In this document: positions 32,522-45,748 of the stretch, in pieces
Layout: the number at the start of each line of letters is the position of its first letter
How positions within the stretch are numbered: the stretch's first letter is position 1
NCBI GenBank assembly: GCA_022495005.1
Contig: JAGYXB010001755.1
Coordinates: 1 to 64,000, forward strand
DNA length: 64,000 nt
Source of the DNA: Rhyacophila brunnea
Lineage: Eukaryota > Arthropoda > Insecta > Trichoptera > Rhyacophilidae
Reading direction: 5' to 3'
Notes under the pieces: model-generated
The model's database searches: none
Seen by the model: the letters and a program-made list of their open reading frames with translations, nothing else
Told to the model about the DNA's origin: nothing
Made by a program: the position numbers and the translations under genes

Positions 32522-35500
32522 TAAAGCTAATTTTTCATTTGGTACTAGACCTCTATTTATTAAAGCTAATTTTAAAATTGGAGCCTTCCAGGTTTAATTC
32601 ATTGGAATGGCCAACTGTTGGTTCTCCATATTGATTTAAGATTAGTTTTATTTAAAAAAAAAGATTTAAAAAATAATTATTTCAAATATTCTAAAGGCAA
32701 GAAAAAAGATTAAATTGGCAGCACTGAACAATAATCAACGTAAGATAATATTAAATAATAATTGTCGATAATGAAAAATATAGACAATTATAATTTATGC
32801 TTAAAATTAAGACTTAGCATTGGTTAAGCGAGCGTATACAGTATTATTTATTGTACTGAATATATGTACAATATTATAAAATATAGCTGTGAAACACTTT
32901 GTTTCACAACAGCTTGGACAAACCTATTCAAAAATATTGAATAAAATTGGTTCGTACACAAAAAATTAAAATATTTCGCTGGTTGTCAATTATTAAGTAG
33001 GTATATAAGCTGAAAATTACAATTTCTATACTAGATTAATAAAATTTGTTGAAATTGTTTAAATGACCAAATGGACGATAAATGAATTTCAATATAGAAT
33101 TAAAATCACAACGCTTAAAAATTTCAAATGTGAATTATAAGAAAAGATAGATTGTAAAACTATCAATAATTAAACAAACAAATATTATTCTGCTTGGTAA
33201 TTTTATTAATTTATTTTAAATATGAGTAAGTACTTTTTATGTTGAGAAGAAGAAGAAAAAAATTTATTATAGCATTACTAAAAGTTCAATAAAAACAATT
33301 CCAATCAATTCTATTTCAATTTACTTACCTTTTTCAGTTATTTTTCATCCAGTTGTGCTGAGAAATGTAGATTTTCTCTTCAAGATTGAAGATCCAATCA
33401 GTGCAGAGAAGTGAAGAAGTGAAGTGAAGTAAAGAAGTAGTTGTAGTATCGATGTCGATGATCTCGTTGTCTCATCAATCACAATACGAACAGTTGAAAA
33501 ACCCTGAAAACATTTTTTGGCATAGCTTTTTTTAGTGATTTGTAAAAAATAACGAGTTTTAAATCATTAATTTCAAAAACACTAAAACAATATAAATTTA
33601 CTAAAAAAAAATTTATTAAGAAGTTAACTTTAAATAATTTGAATTTGTTTAGATAGGCATTTTTTTTTTTGCTTTAAAAAACATATAAATACTCCATTAT
33701 CTTGAAACAAGATTATTAATCATTCCCATATCTTGAAAAAAATAACCAAACATTTATGATATGAAAAGAAAACAATCCACAAAAATAAAAAATATTATTT
33801 CTCAAACACTCACTTATTTGTGTGTTTGGAATAGCAACAAGACATTCTATGTACTTGTTATATATCGATTCAGCCGGGTTTACTATTTACTATTTATTAT
33901 ATACTAGCTTACTAACCATATAAGCATACAGCTAAAAAAAGTACGTACAAATGCAAGATTCTAATTTCGAATTTAATTATCATAGGATAATTTAGAAGGA
34001 GACAACAAAATTTATGACTTCTCTTTCTAAAATGTTTTATAATTTATGTAGGTATATAGGTACTATGGAACAAAATTTGGCAACATTGTAAATTGGTAAT
34101 TTTCCATTAAAATAACGGCATTTTTAACAAATTTTTAAGGTTTGCAAATGGCGGAGTTAATTTCTCTTTTATGAAAATATTTTAACAAAATTAATAATGA
34201 ATTTTTATATATCGACTGATTTGAAATTGAAAAAAATATGACTCTAATTAACCGGATTACTATGAAATTATATCTGTATGATCATTTCCCCAAAACACAA
34301 AGATAAGATTTAATGGTTTTTCTTCATTTATATCTTTTTCCAAACAAAAAACTTGGAAGACAAATCGAGTAGGTACAACATTTTAGCGGGAATTTATGTA
34401 AGTAGGTATACCTATAAATGCTTCTACAATTAACTCAACAATATCATTTGTATAAAATAATATTGTTTACAAGAAAGGATTATGTTTATGTATAATACAC
34501 TCGCGTGATTTGAAAAGTCAATGCATTATTTTGACACGGGTATTGAAACAACAAAAAAAATACGTTTGAAACAATTTGAAACACAACGATTTTTATTGTG
34601 GCGCGTCAGACAAAAAATGCGTAAATATGAACGAAGCCGTCCGTCAACAAAATATTTATAACATTCAAGTCTCGGCGTTTTTATTGCGTGAGAAGCAATG
34701 GCTAGATAATAATAAGAATACTTTTGTAACAGAAAGAACTATAGTCCATAATATTATTGAATATTATGAAATACAATATAGATTTATTTAATTATAGTAC
34801 TCACCGTGAAATTTCTTGAATAAAACAACAAAATTGACTATGCAAATTGAAGTGTTTTGTAGGAAGGCACAAACTGAAATGGATTCATAACTAAAATGGC
34901 GTATCCTTTTATAATTATATTACTAATCATAGTAATTTTAGTTCAGAAAATGGCTACCTCTTTATTAACGGAAATAGCTTTAAAATTTTAATGGCAGCTA
35001 TGAAACATTACCATAAATTTAGTAATTATATCATATTTAATAATAGTACTAAAATAGTTGAAAATTAACTAATTCTTATCGAATTTGACAAATTTGAATC
35101 AATTTAACAACCAGCCAAACATTTAAATCGATTTACTTCATACTTTTCATGTTTTAATGAAAAGTATGTAGCAAAACAAACTTTATAATAAGTTTTTATA
35201 AAGTAGGTAGGTATGCATTGAATGTCAAAAAACGTAAAAGAAATACGAATCACATAAAATTCATGCAATAGGTAATATACAATAATAAGCAAATTGTCTA
35301 CATAAATGAAATATAGCATGGAATATAATATAAAATATAATACAATATAATATGTAATAATTAATTTAAAAGAATTGTACCAAGCAACACATCTCAAAGT
35401 TTAAAAGTCGAAACGATTTTACCGTGACATTTTATGAAATGAAAAAAACTTTCCCTATACAAGATTAAGTCAACAAAAACACAATATTTCTTAGTTAATT

Positions 35501-35550
35501 TTATTACATCATAAACTAAAAAAATTGCACCACGCATTGGTAGCGTCAAT
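32522..35550. other. 3-kb untranslated leader of the inner LTR element
   Basis: Very AT-rich DNA lies between the 5' LTR and the gag start. Short frames at 34576-34791 (+) and 35397-35104 (-) show no motif, and a GAAGTGAAG-type simple repeat lies at 33405-33445. The leader is unusually long for a gypsy element. Confidence 0.5.
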
Positions 35551-36406
35551 TGTCAAATTAAAAAAAAACGGGAAATAGTGTGTAGAATAGTAATAGTATC
35601 GTTAGAATGATAATAGTAAAAGAAGTTTAATAATTGTAATGCACAATTGTTAAACATGGAGTGCCAACTAATTCAATCAATAAAACATGAAATATTTAGT
35701 ACTATTAATCTCACAGCGTATGAGATTCGGCTTTCTGCCAACTTAACCTTCTGTAAAGAATGCTTTATAAATCATTTATCTACCTCGTAAACTCGTTGAA
35801 ATATTAAATTATAATTTTTGGGCGCCTTAAAAGTTGTGTATTTACAAATTAAATATAACAGTATAAAAATAAGAACACAGCTAATCGTTAAAAGTGTTAT
35901 TTAATTACACACAACCAATTTACATTGAAATTTAAAATGATACGAAAATAAATACAAATTTGAGAAGCGTTCCTTGGTACTGTACATTAGAGTATTATTT
36001 CTTTTAAGATGGTAATAATTACTTAGCTTTATGATTAAAGTGTGATGGCTGGAACTTCATCTTGGCTGGAATCTGCCGCCTTGTCTTCTACCTTCCCGTC
36101 CGAAAGGAAGTAACTACAAATGGCGTTGAAACTGTATCTAATTGTTAATCGAAGACGTCCGACCCGCACTGAAACTAAACCCGGAGTGAAATCTTCTGGG
36201 CGGAAATAAGTTATTTGTTGATATGACGCTTTCAAAAAGGCGGGAAGAACCTCATTGGCCTATTTTTTTAACGATCATTGTTTTAGAAACAAGGTTGACA
36301 CATACTTTTAACAAGGTTGTGCCAAATTTATTGTTAATTAAATTAACATTATTTATTTAAGTCTGCGTTTGAAATGTAGACATGTCACGTGAAATGTAAC
36401 ATGACA
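35551..36406 (-). repeat. 5' LTR of the inner LTR retrotransposon
   Basis: 856 bp, collinear with 27060-27925. Downstream on the minus strand the text TTGACGCTACC follows immediately rather than a TGG-starting primer-binding site, so the priming tRNA cannot be named. Confidence 0.88.
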
Positions 36407-36410
36407 GTGT

Positions 36411-37440
36411 CTCCAAATGAATTTGTATCCGTCATTTTTTTTTTGTTTATTATGTTACACTCGGTAATCACACAAAAGATATTTACGGAAACAGGTGATC
36501 TGGGCTGGCAGGTATCCTGTATGGTTTGATGTTATTAACCTTCCTTAAGTTTCTTACAAGAATTGGGACACTCTGTGAGACTCCTTGATGTTATTCTTCA
36601 CATTTTTACGTTTATAGATCGTATTGTCTTGAAGGTAAATTTGTCAGGAGAATTACTTTCTAGGATGCTGGAGCGGTGGACGTTGATAATGGATTGTGAA
36701 CACGGTGAAGGAATAGAGTTTTACGTAAAGTAAAACTATACTGTTTATTTCAGTTGTAATTTTAGTACAAAATATTTAACAGTCAGAGCTACGTATTAGG
36801 TGAATGGTTTCGAGGCAATAGACATCAGGGATGACATTTCCTGAGATTATATACGATTCACTTTAATGGGTTTTTTGACTTGAACAAAGTCCATTTCATC
36901 TGCACGTGTTCATTATGATATCTGCTTTACAGTAACGAGAAATAACATTTACAACATTTAATGGGAACTTTGGCTCAGTCCAAAGTCCAATTTGACTATG
37001 CAGGTATCCATAAGTGTCTGTTTACAGTAACGAAAAATAACAGTGATAACGGTTAATGAGTTTTCTAGCTCGGATCAAAGGTTAAAAGAGGGTGAGAATG
37101 CAGGTGTCTAACCCAAAGATGTAGATAACAGATTGCATTTCTCGTAAATAATATTGATAATAACCAGTTAAGTGCATTTCTTGGCTCATGTCAATGTTTA
37201 AAAGAGGGTGGAAGTCTATATAAGATTATGCACGTGTTCGAATCAACATAGATAAGAGATTGTTTTAGTTTAATTATTACTTGCATAACAAATACATATA
37301 TCATATTTTATTACTGCACGTGTGCTTTGGTTTAAAAAAGTTATCTCAGTTAATTTACTGTTTTTAGATAAAGAACTGAATGTTGTGAGACTTTTTGAAC
37401 ATTTCTTAGATTGACACAGTCAGGTAGGTACATAAATGTT
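36411..37440 (-). repeat. 5' end of the outer gypsy-like element: gag start, leader and repeated upstream region
   Basis: The outer gag ATG is at 36435-36433 (minus) and nine codons follow before the inner LTR element. Upstream are the block shared with 22135-22215 and three imperfect units of about 110 bp (near 36880, 36989 and 37098) with GTAACGARAAATAAC and GGCTCAGTC/GGCTCATGT words. Repeats of this kind are common in LTR promoter regions, so this may be the outer LTR. Its limits are not defined. Confidence 0.5.
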
Positions 37441-38215
37441 TATATTATATTGTTTATTTTAACCTTTCCCTTACCATGGCAAAAAAAATTACGCGCGTTC
37501 CTATGCTTTCCACTCAGTGGACCGATATAAATTTGGCATTTTAATGCATTTTAAAAGCTAATTGATTGCTTCAAAAGGTAAAGTATGTTTTTAAATACTG
37601 TTTAGTCATCGTTTATCATTTAATTATATGTATATCACATGCAATTATCTTATAATCGTGTATAATAATCGGACATCGATAAATGTACGTCATAACCAAA
37701 CCACGGTGTGTCTCGATCTATTTTAAATGGAACAACGAACACACGCTGTCATTTCACGGATAGTGGGGATGGCTAATTCATCTGAAGCGAACGAGGGTGT
37801 TGTAAGGTAGAATAACACGTGTGCAGGCGTTCGTTATTACGTTCGCCACATAAAATAATAGATACCTAGCATATTATGAAATAATATTGGCTTCGATATA
37901 TTTTAATGAACACATAAAGTTTAATTGCTTACATAGTAGGTACCTAAAATATTAAGTAAACATATTATAAACGTGAAATAACAACTTAAATAATAAAAAC
38001 TACCTACTTATATAAGAATCCCAATCAATCTCAGAAATGAAAAATATTAAGAAAAAATATGACATATTATTATAATAATAATTACATTAAAACATTTTAT
38101 GCAGATTGAGGTTTTTTTGCTATTTACATTTAGTCAATACCATTATGTGCGGACGATGTCCATTTAAAATGGTAAACCTACAAAACATGAACTAATTTTT
38201 CGGACATGGGTACAG
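37441..38215. other. AT-rich intergenic DNA, nothing recognised
   Basis: No open frame with motifs, repeat pair or RNA gene is visible. It contains GTAGGTACCTA-type words that are common in this window. Confidence 0.4.
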
Positions 38216-38502
38216 AGAAATATTAGAATGGCGAAGGGTGGAGATAAGCTGTTGAGGTCCGAAATAAATAGTGCACACTAAACTTCGTCAGTCATGCATA
38301 TTTGTTTTCATTGAACAAAACCACAATTATTTACAGATGGTAGGTACTGGTCAGTTGTAAAAATTCAATTATACACCGCGAAAAAAGCACTGCTCTATTT
38401 ATATAATATCTAAAATACTCCATTAAATTATACATCATTTTTGATATTTTATAGATGGAATAATATTTTGTATCAGATTATTGTTTGGTTTAGGCAGGAC
38501 TT

Positions 38503-41189
38503 GAAGCGTCTAGTTTCAAAAGCCCCTAAAACGATTTTTGACAGTTATGAGAAAAATGAGAAAAAGTCATATCTATTGAATGCGTGAACTTTATGTATTT
38601 ATTATTTGATTTATACACTATAAAGAGTATAATATTTAGTATCCTTTACTCACTTTTTGCATATTTTACTGAGAGAATATATTAAAAATCAAATGATTTT
38701 CATTTTAGGGGACTTTGAAACTAAACTATCGTTTTAGGGGCTTTTGAAATTAACATGTATGATTTTAGGGGGTAATACATGGAGGAGCGCATGAGGAAAT
38801 TGAAAAAGGTGTCATGTGGTTATATTTCCTGGAGAAAAAATAAATATGTTTTGTACAAATTAAAAAAATATTTATTTAAAGTAGGTAACTAAAATTAACA
38901 ATATAAATTATGTTAACGATATAGAATTTACTATTGTATACATACATATTATAAAATTAAAAATATTACAAATAATAATGAAATATAACAGTAGTCTATA
39001 CTTATATATAAAAATGAATGTTTGTTTGTCCCGCATACGTTCTTATACTATTCATCCGATTGCAATGAAACTGTGGTGAGTTATTATGTGCATACCCGCA
39101 AAGGTTTTTGAATTGGAAAAACTATATTTTTCTTCTTATTCTTCTATTCCATCTTCTTCTATTCATATGCATTGCTATACCATTCATCCGATTGCAATGA
39201 AACTTTCGTCAGTTGTTGTGCTTACACCTGCGAAGGTTTATGAATTAGTACAACCATTTTCTTCTTATTCTATTCTATCTTCTTCTATTCCTATGATTCC
39301 TATAACATTCATCTGATTGCGATGAAACTTTCGTCAGTTGTTGTGCGCACACCCGCAAAGGTTTCTAAATTAGAAAAATTATCATCATCTTCTTCTTCTT
39401 CATCATTCTATCTTCTTTTATTCGTATGGTTCCTATACCATTCATCCGATTGTGATGAAACTTTCGTCGGTTATTGTGCGCACACTCACGAAGGTGTTTC
39501 AATTAAAAAAACAATATTCTTCTTCTTCTATTCTATATTCTTCTATTCGTATGCGTTCTGATACCGTTCATCCGATTGCGATGAAACTTTCGTCAGTTGG
39601 TGTGGTAACACCCGTAAAGGTTTCTGAATTAGTGCAACCATTTTCTACTCCTTCTTCATTCTATCTTTATTTATTCATATAGTTCCTATACCATTCATCA
39701 GATTGCAATGAAACTTTCGTCAGTTGTTATTCCCACACCCACAAAGGTTTCTGAATAAGTACAATCATCATCTTCTTCTTCGTTCTATCTTCTTTTACTC
39801 ATATGGCTCCTATGAAATCCATCCGATTGCGACGATACTTTCGTCAGTTGTTGTGCGCACACCCGTGAATGTTTCTGAATTAGTACAACCATCTTCTTCT
39901 TCTTTCTATCTTCTTGTATGCGTGTGCGTTTCTATTCCATTCATCCGATTGCGATGAATCTTTCGTCAGTTGCTGTGCGCACACCCGCAAAGGTTTCTGA
40001 ATTAGTACAACTATCTTCTTTTTATTCTTCTTCTTTTATTATATCTTCTTCTATTTGTATGCGTTTCTAAACCATTCATCCGATTTCAGTGAAACTTTGG
40101 TAACTTGTTGTGCGGACGCCCGCAAAGGTTTCTAAATTAGTACAACTATCATTCAGAAACCTTTGCGGGTGTGAGCACAGCAACTGACGAAAGTTTCATC
40201 GCAATCGGATTAATGGTATAGCAATGCATACGAATAGAAGAAGAATAAGAAGAATATGGTTGTACTAATTTATAAACCTTTGTGGGTGTGAGCACAACAA
40301 CTGACGAAAGTTTCATTGCAATTGGATGAGTGGTATAGGAACCATACGAATAAAAGAAAATAGAATGAAGAAGAAGAAGAAGATGATTTTTCTAATTCAG
40401 AAACCTTGGCAGATGTGCACACAATAACGCACTAAAGTTTTATCGTAATCGGATGAATGGTATAGGTATAGTGTAAATATAATTATTTATATTCTAGTTA
40501 GTGGCTGTCCCTACTTTATATTTTGTTATTATGCATTTTTAAATATTTGTATAGAAAATAATAAGTTGGTAAAACCGGTCCTGATAATTAATAAAATATG
40601 TGAAAAAAGTATCTAGTCAATAGGTACATATTTAACGTTTTCAATGGTAAACTCTAATTATTTTAAATCAAGTAATTTTATAATCCACAATAGGGACAGT
40701 ATGATGAGACACCACTGTATTTTTGGACAAAATAACACGCAGAAATTGTCAATATTCACTTGCCGTTTTTGGCGTTTGATATTGATTTCCCATATTTATT
40801 TTCTTTATAAACGCTTCCTTGACTCATTGGGCTTACGTTTCGACACATTTATCAGTTCAACATTCATTATAAATATCGAAAAATACTATTAACCTACAGA
40901 GCGATTAACACGAAGTCACTTTAATTTTATTCAGGCAGACATATTGAAATCCGTATCACATGACCATCAGAGCAGCAGCTGATTGGCTTATTCATTTTAA
41001 GGGGATTTGAATTTCACACAAAAACTGTTTGAACTAAAAACACTTTGATAATAAATATTGAGGGTTTTAGGCCTTTTTTGAAACTATAACTTTGTCCAAC
41101 ATATAGTGGACAAAAACATATATCTAAATATATATCTAACTCAAAATTTTATGAAAACCGTTTTAGGGGCTTCTGAAACTAGGCGCTTC
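38503..41189. mobile_element. 2.7-kb TIR element nested in the MITE
   Basis: The terminal inverted repeats are GAAGCGYCTAGTTTCARAAG followed by CCCCTAAAACG. Subterminal copies of TTTTAGGGGCTTTTGAAA lie at about 38703, 38732 and 41063. The possible target duplication is ACTT. It contains the array at 39010-40470 and an 82-codon frame (40644-40892) with no recognisable domain. I cannot assign a superfamily. Confidence 0.75.
39010..40470. repeat. Foldback array of about 125-bp units
   Basis: Nine direct units (anchors AAAGGTTTCTGAATTAG near 39093, 39222, 39350, 39485, 39611, 39738, 39860, 39982 and 40119) are followed by three inverted units (about 40153, 40273 and 40398). Units share CATCCGATTGCAATGAAAC, TTTCGTCAGTTGTTGTG and a TTCTTC-rich spacer. 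The design parallels the foldback element at 22913, but the unit sequence is unrelated. Small open frames here are by-products of the repeat. Confidence 0.88.
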
Positions 41190-41450
41190 ACTTGATATTC
41201 AACGAAAAGAAATAAGTATCAATGAAAAAGTGTGCACAAAATTGTCGGATTGCCCAAAGCGTACCAAAACTACTTATTATGGTTTTATTTTGGCTGGGTT
41301 TATCTGATTTTTAAAAACTATCCAACACCATTATTATGTAAATTATTGTAGTACTCGTTCAAGAAAAACAAATAGGTACGTATGACTCACAATGCACTAT
41401 TTATGTCGGATCTTAACAGCCTACCTCCACACTTCACCACTAAGAAATAA

Positions 41451-42083
41451 TATGATAGTATATTATTATGTATATACCTACATCAGATTGAGTATGATAA
41501 TATTTATTTATATAATAATATTATTTGGTAAGTACTTATGAAATTAGAATGATTCAGTAACCTTAAAATGAATTTCTTGTACCTACCTACAATCCACTGA
41601 TCTTATGGACATATTATTATATATAGTTAATAATATGTAATATTATAACACAATATCATGTAAACACAACAGGTTCACTATGATTATTTATTTACATATT
41701 AGGTATGTAAGTAGCTACCTACCTTATAATTTTATTATTGGTACTTATAAAATTAAAAGATAAAAATGTAAAAAAATAAAAGTAAATATTCATTGTACCT
41801 ACTAAAAGATATTATACCCATTTGTCCAACGGGAAAGCTTGAACATAGGTAACTGCAAACACTATAAAATATTTTTTGCAACTGTGTGTCTACTTCATAA
41901 ACAGAAGAAACTCCACGTGTACTACCTAGTTGCACTTGAATTGCATTTGCTGACTCATTATTATTTTCGGATGAAAGCTATTATTAGTGATTTACGACGA
42001 CAATACAATTTATTACGGTTCAACCATGGACCAACAAAATAATGTCTCATTTATAATCATTTATAATTAAAAAAAAACTAATA
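41451..42083. other. AT-rich spacer, nothing recognised
   Basis: No gene, repeat pair or RNA is visible between the second MITE and the long inverted-repeat element. Confidence 0.4.
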
Positions 42084-43746
42084 TAGTGACATGACCCGGC
42101 TCGCGGCTAGCTCTTAAATGTGGGCGGGATGTCGCTAAGGATGCAGAGGATGAACTGGGGAGGTGTGGATCTCCCTTGTAGTAATACAACTTTTGATTCC
42201 CCAAATAAAACTCTCAGTTGGTGTGGTACCGAATTTATTCAGGTTCTAGTTCACGGTTTCACAATTAAGTTATCTGTCATTGTTCTCGCAATTAAATCTC
42301 ATTAAAGTGTCAGTAAACTATTTATTTGTTCGCTATAGAATCTCTGTGAAATCTTTCACGAGTTTCGAAAAGTCACACCTAACTCAGGGAATGTATACAC
42401 TGATGTTCTTTGAATATTTTTATTTCCTGAAATGTTTTCTCGTAAGAAAAATTATAATTTGTTCTTTAGTGACATAGTATTGGGTTTATAAAAAAATAGA
42501 ATTTATTTTATTGTTGTTTACAAATTTGTTTACAAAATTTATTTATGTTTACGAACTTGTTTACAGAAGGTTTGTTTATATTTACAAACTTATTCACTAT
42601 TGTCTATTTATGTTGACAAATTTATTTACTAAAATTTGTTTTTATGATTATTGTTTACTTAATAAAGTTTCAAAAATTTATTTTATAATCCCGAAATAAT
42701 TTCTAAAATTTATTATTACAAACTGAATTTATTAATTTGTTTTTATTAAACAAATTCGATCGCGTAATTTATTCCGATTGCGTCACCTCGTACGATGCGT
42801 AATGAAAGAAAAATTACTCCGCGGCACACGTCACTAGTGACAGATACGTGGTATTCGCGTTACGTTTCGCCCGCCGATGGGGTCTTACTATACGTAGATT
42901 TCACGAATGCTAATGAGAACCATGTCTCGCAACTGCAGAAAGGACTGCTGCTCTGTTGAAGATCGCTGGTGAGTAGTGTAAAAAAACTAATAATTATATG
43001 GGAAAAAGTGTCACCTTTTATACCCTCAGGATAGAGGTTTAATAGGAAACAGTCTGTAAAAGATGGCAGATCTGTCCCTTTCTCTCATGAGATAAATTTA
43101 CGTATATCTCCCGTTCCTGACAACTTTCTAATAGAGATAACTTCCACTTTAGTCGGGTTGAATTTACTCTACGTTATTTTTGCAAAATTAGGTTTCAATA
43201 GGGGTGTTTTTAACACCCTCTAGAACATGTTTCTTAAATGCGCAGTTACGATGACGTAACCAAAATAGTCGATTTTGTATAATTTTACGTGTTCATTCGA
43301 AGGGGAAAGTTTTTAGCTTTCCAACGAGGTATCGGAATAGGTATTTGCGTACTAGATAAGGGGATGGCAGTCTTTAATTTTAAAATGACAGAACGAAAGG
43401 ACTACACCCACGTCCTGGTCTTTTCCACCACTCTAGGTTATTTTAGGCCAATAGAATTTTACTAAGTTTTAATAAAACTGTTTGGTCCCGCAGAGACTTT
43501 CTCATTCGATAATTACCTTTCGGGCAAATATTATTACGTAAAAATACTATAATGTCACACTTAACATTTACACGTAAGTATATAAATTTTGATTTTAACA
43601 AGATGTTAATTACTTTGTCGTGAGGTTGTCGCACGTCTATTGAGAAGTAGAATTGACTATAAGGCTAGATTTGTATAGTTATGTCGTTAAACCATACTCT
43701 GCCACAAACACTAACTGAAGGTCGGCGTTTTTGTTCGTGTCAATAG

Positions 43747-45617
43747 GTAGGTATTAGTAATATCGTCAAAAAAAGGATATTTTAGAATATCGTATTAACC
43801 GCACCGCACCGCAATTTACAAAGCTACAGTTAACGATAATAAATAGATACAAATATATTATTATTGATGCCAGTCATTAGAACATACCTACATTTTCTGT
43901 AGCTGTCTGATTTCAATGCAGGGTATTTATTTAAACGGGTTTAATATTTGGGTTTGAATACAACATTAGAATGGGTAGGTACAACAATATTATGAAATTT
44001 ATCGCATTGTATTATTTTCCTAAAATTCTAAAACAGAATGAAATAATATTACCCTTGCCAATATTTAACATAATGCATTGCCTAATATGATAATAGTATA
44101 AACATGTAGAACATGTGAATACGCCACGCCACATGCTGTGCTGTTTTTATTTAGCCAGCTCGAGAATTTTTTTCAATTGCTTATGTCCCACAAACTGATG
44201 TAATCTTTACAAACCTTGTAGCAAGGGTCTGTATTCTAAATCAGGGGAAAAAGGTTTTATGACTTGACTAGACAATGGTCAATAGCATTGGATCCTTTTC
44301 GTCAATTGTTTATGAATAAACGCCACATGTAGCGAAGTTAACACGGTTAAATGAACACTAATTACATTGCGTTAAGGGTTGCTTTGGCGTTTATCGTCAG
44401 ATGTATTTGAAAAATGTATACTTCAAGGTTCGATATATTATTATGGGAGGCTATAACTGAATGCATCCTTCACAGAATTATGTTGAACATAGATATACAT
44501 TTCTATCTCTGACTAACAAATGACATTTTAAAATAGTGTCTCATGTTTACATTACTATTATGCGCGTTTCTCTAACGTATATTATCTTTCTAGATAGCCC
44601 TATCACTGTCTTATCAAAATATTGATTAGACTTTCGAAAAATGATTAATTTTATATATAAAACATTCAATTCAACCACCTATTTATTTTTCTTTTTATGC
44701 CTAAATATTTTATCTACAAATAGCTAAAAGTAGACGTTTATATACATAATAATAAGTGGGGTATCTATGATTTAAGGTCATTTCTCTACTGCGAGACCAT
44801 CGTGGCAACGGGAGTGTTAAAAGCTTAAAGTTTGTATGATGCAATAATCAAATGGTATTGTAAACTTGATAGGTGTAATGCCCTATTAGTGTACACAACA
44901 GTACGTAAACGAATACGTCACTAGGTACTACGTAATAAATACCTCGCGAATTATCTATAATTGAAACATGGTTTCCCAAACTTTATAGTCGGTACCTTGA
45001 TAATATAATAAGTGTGCAGCCATATCTATAAAATAAAAATTAAAATAAATACGAATAGTTTTTGTATTATAAATTAATTAAAATAAGTTTATATAATAAT
45101 TATAGTAATTGTTTAGAAATAAAATATAGTGTTAAATTGTTTAGAAATATTAACTATGTATAATAAATTCGCCTATGAGAAAACAATTTAATAAATATAT
45201 AAAGCAGTATTGTCTAAGATTTTTTATTTTTGAAATAATTCCTCGATCTATTTCACGGGGAAATAATCCGGTATAGAAACTGGGTGACAGCTGAACAGCT
45301 GTTCTTGACGTTTCGTGCATGTGGGTACGAAACAAAATTAAATTGAAGGTTAATAAAGTATTTGAAGGATCCTGACGTCATCCTATTACTAGGTGGCGAT
45401 TATTTTTGGACAATTAATATAATAATATTGTTACGGTGTGTTCGATAGTGTCGAAAAGAACTTTAGTTGACTACCCCCTTCGACTTAGAGCTGAACTAGC
45501 CCAAAGCGAGGGTTCTCAACCTGGTATAAAAGCAGGGCCGGTTGAGGGTATAACGCCCTTGTGGTTATACCAGGACCGGAGTAACTTCACTAAACTAGCC
45601 CAACCAAACCTAACCTA
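43747..45617. other. Spacer between the arms of the long inverted-repeat element
   Basis: AT-rich, with no coding frame of substance. Its right part (about 44870-45617) is a dispersed repeat also found at 50620-51426, with the shared words GAATACGTCAC, TGACGTCATCCTA and AGGGCCGGTTGA. It ends in CCTAACCTAA. Confidence 0.6.
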
Positions 45618-45748
45618 ATGACACGAACAAAAACGCCGACCTTCAGTTAGTGTTTGTGGCAGAGTATGGTTTAACGACATAACTATACAAATCTAGCCTT
45701 ATAGTCAATTCTACTTCTCAATAGCCATGCGACAACTTCACGACGAAG

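Larger units (their letters stand above)
27060..36406 (-). mobile_element. Inner Ty3/gypsy-type LTR retrotransposon, complete with both LTRs
   Basis: Two long repeats (27060-27925 and 35551-36406) both start TGTCA and end TGACA, and GTGT flanks each side (27056-27059 and 36407-36410), a 4-bp target duplication. Minus-strand order is 5' LTR, a 3-kb leader, gag (32521-31655), protease/RT/RNase H (31694-29773), non-coding DNA, then 3' LTR. Gag motifs and Tyr-Leu-Asp-Asp RT place it in Ty3/gypsy. The LTRs differ by a few substitutions and indels (for example a gap of about 17 bp near 27292), so it is not brand new. No integrase is visible, and no convincing primer-binding site was found. Confidence 0.88.
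38224..41442. mobile_element. Second hAT-type MITE, split by a nested element
   Basis: The left end TAGAATGGCGAAGGGTGGAG and right end CTCCACACTTCACCACTA match the ends of the MITE at 19193-19766. The interior words (ATAAATAGTGCACACTAAAC, TTTGTTTTCATTGAA) also match. The flanks AGAAATAT and AGAAATAA form an 8-bp duplication with one mismatch. The MITE is interrupted at 38503-41189. Confidence 0.85.

Noticed and set aside
35542..35555. Primer-binding site of the inner LTR element
   Set aside because: The bases after the 5' LTR do not begin with TGG and match no tRNA 3' end I can name.
39086..39957. Several Ser-rich open frames
   Set aside because: They are produced by the 125-bp repeat units and their TTCTTC spacers.
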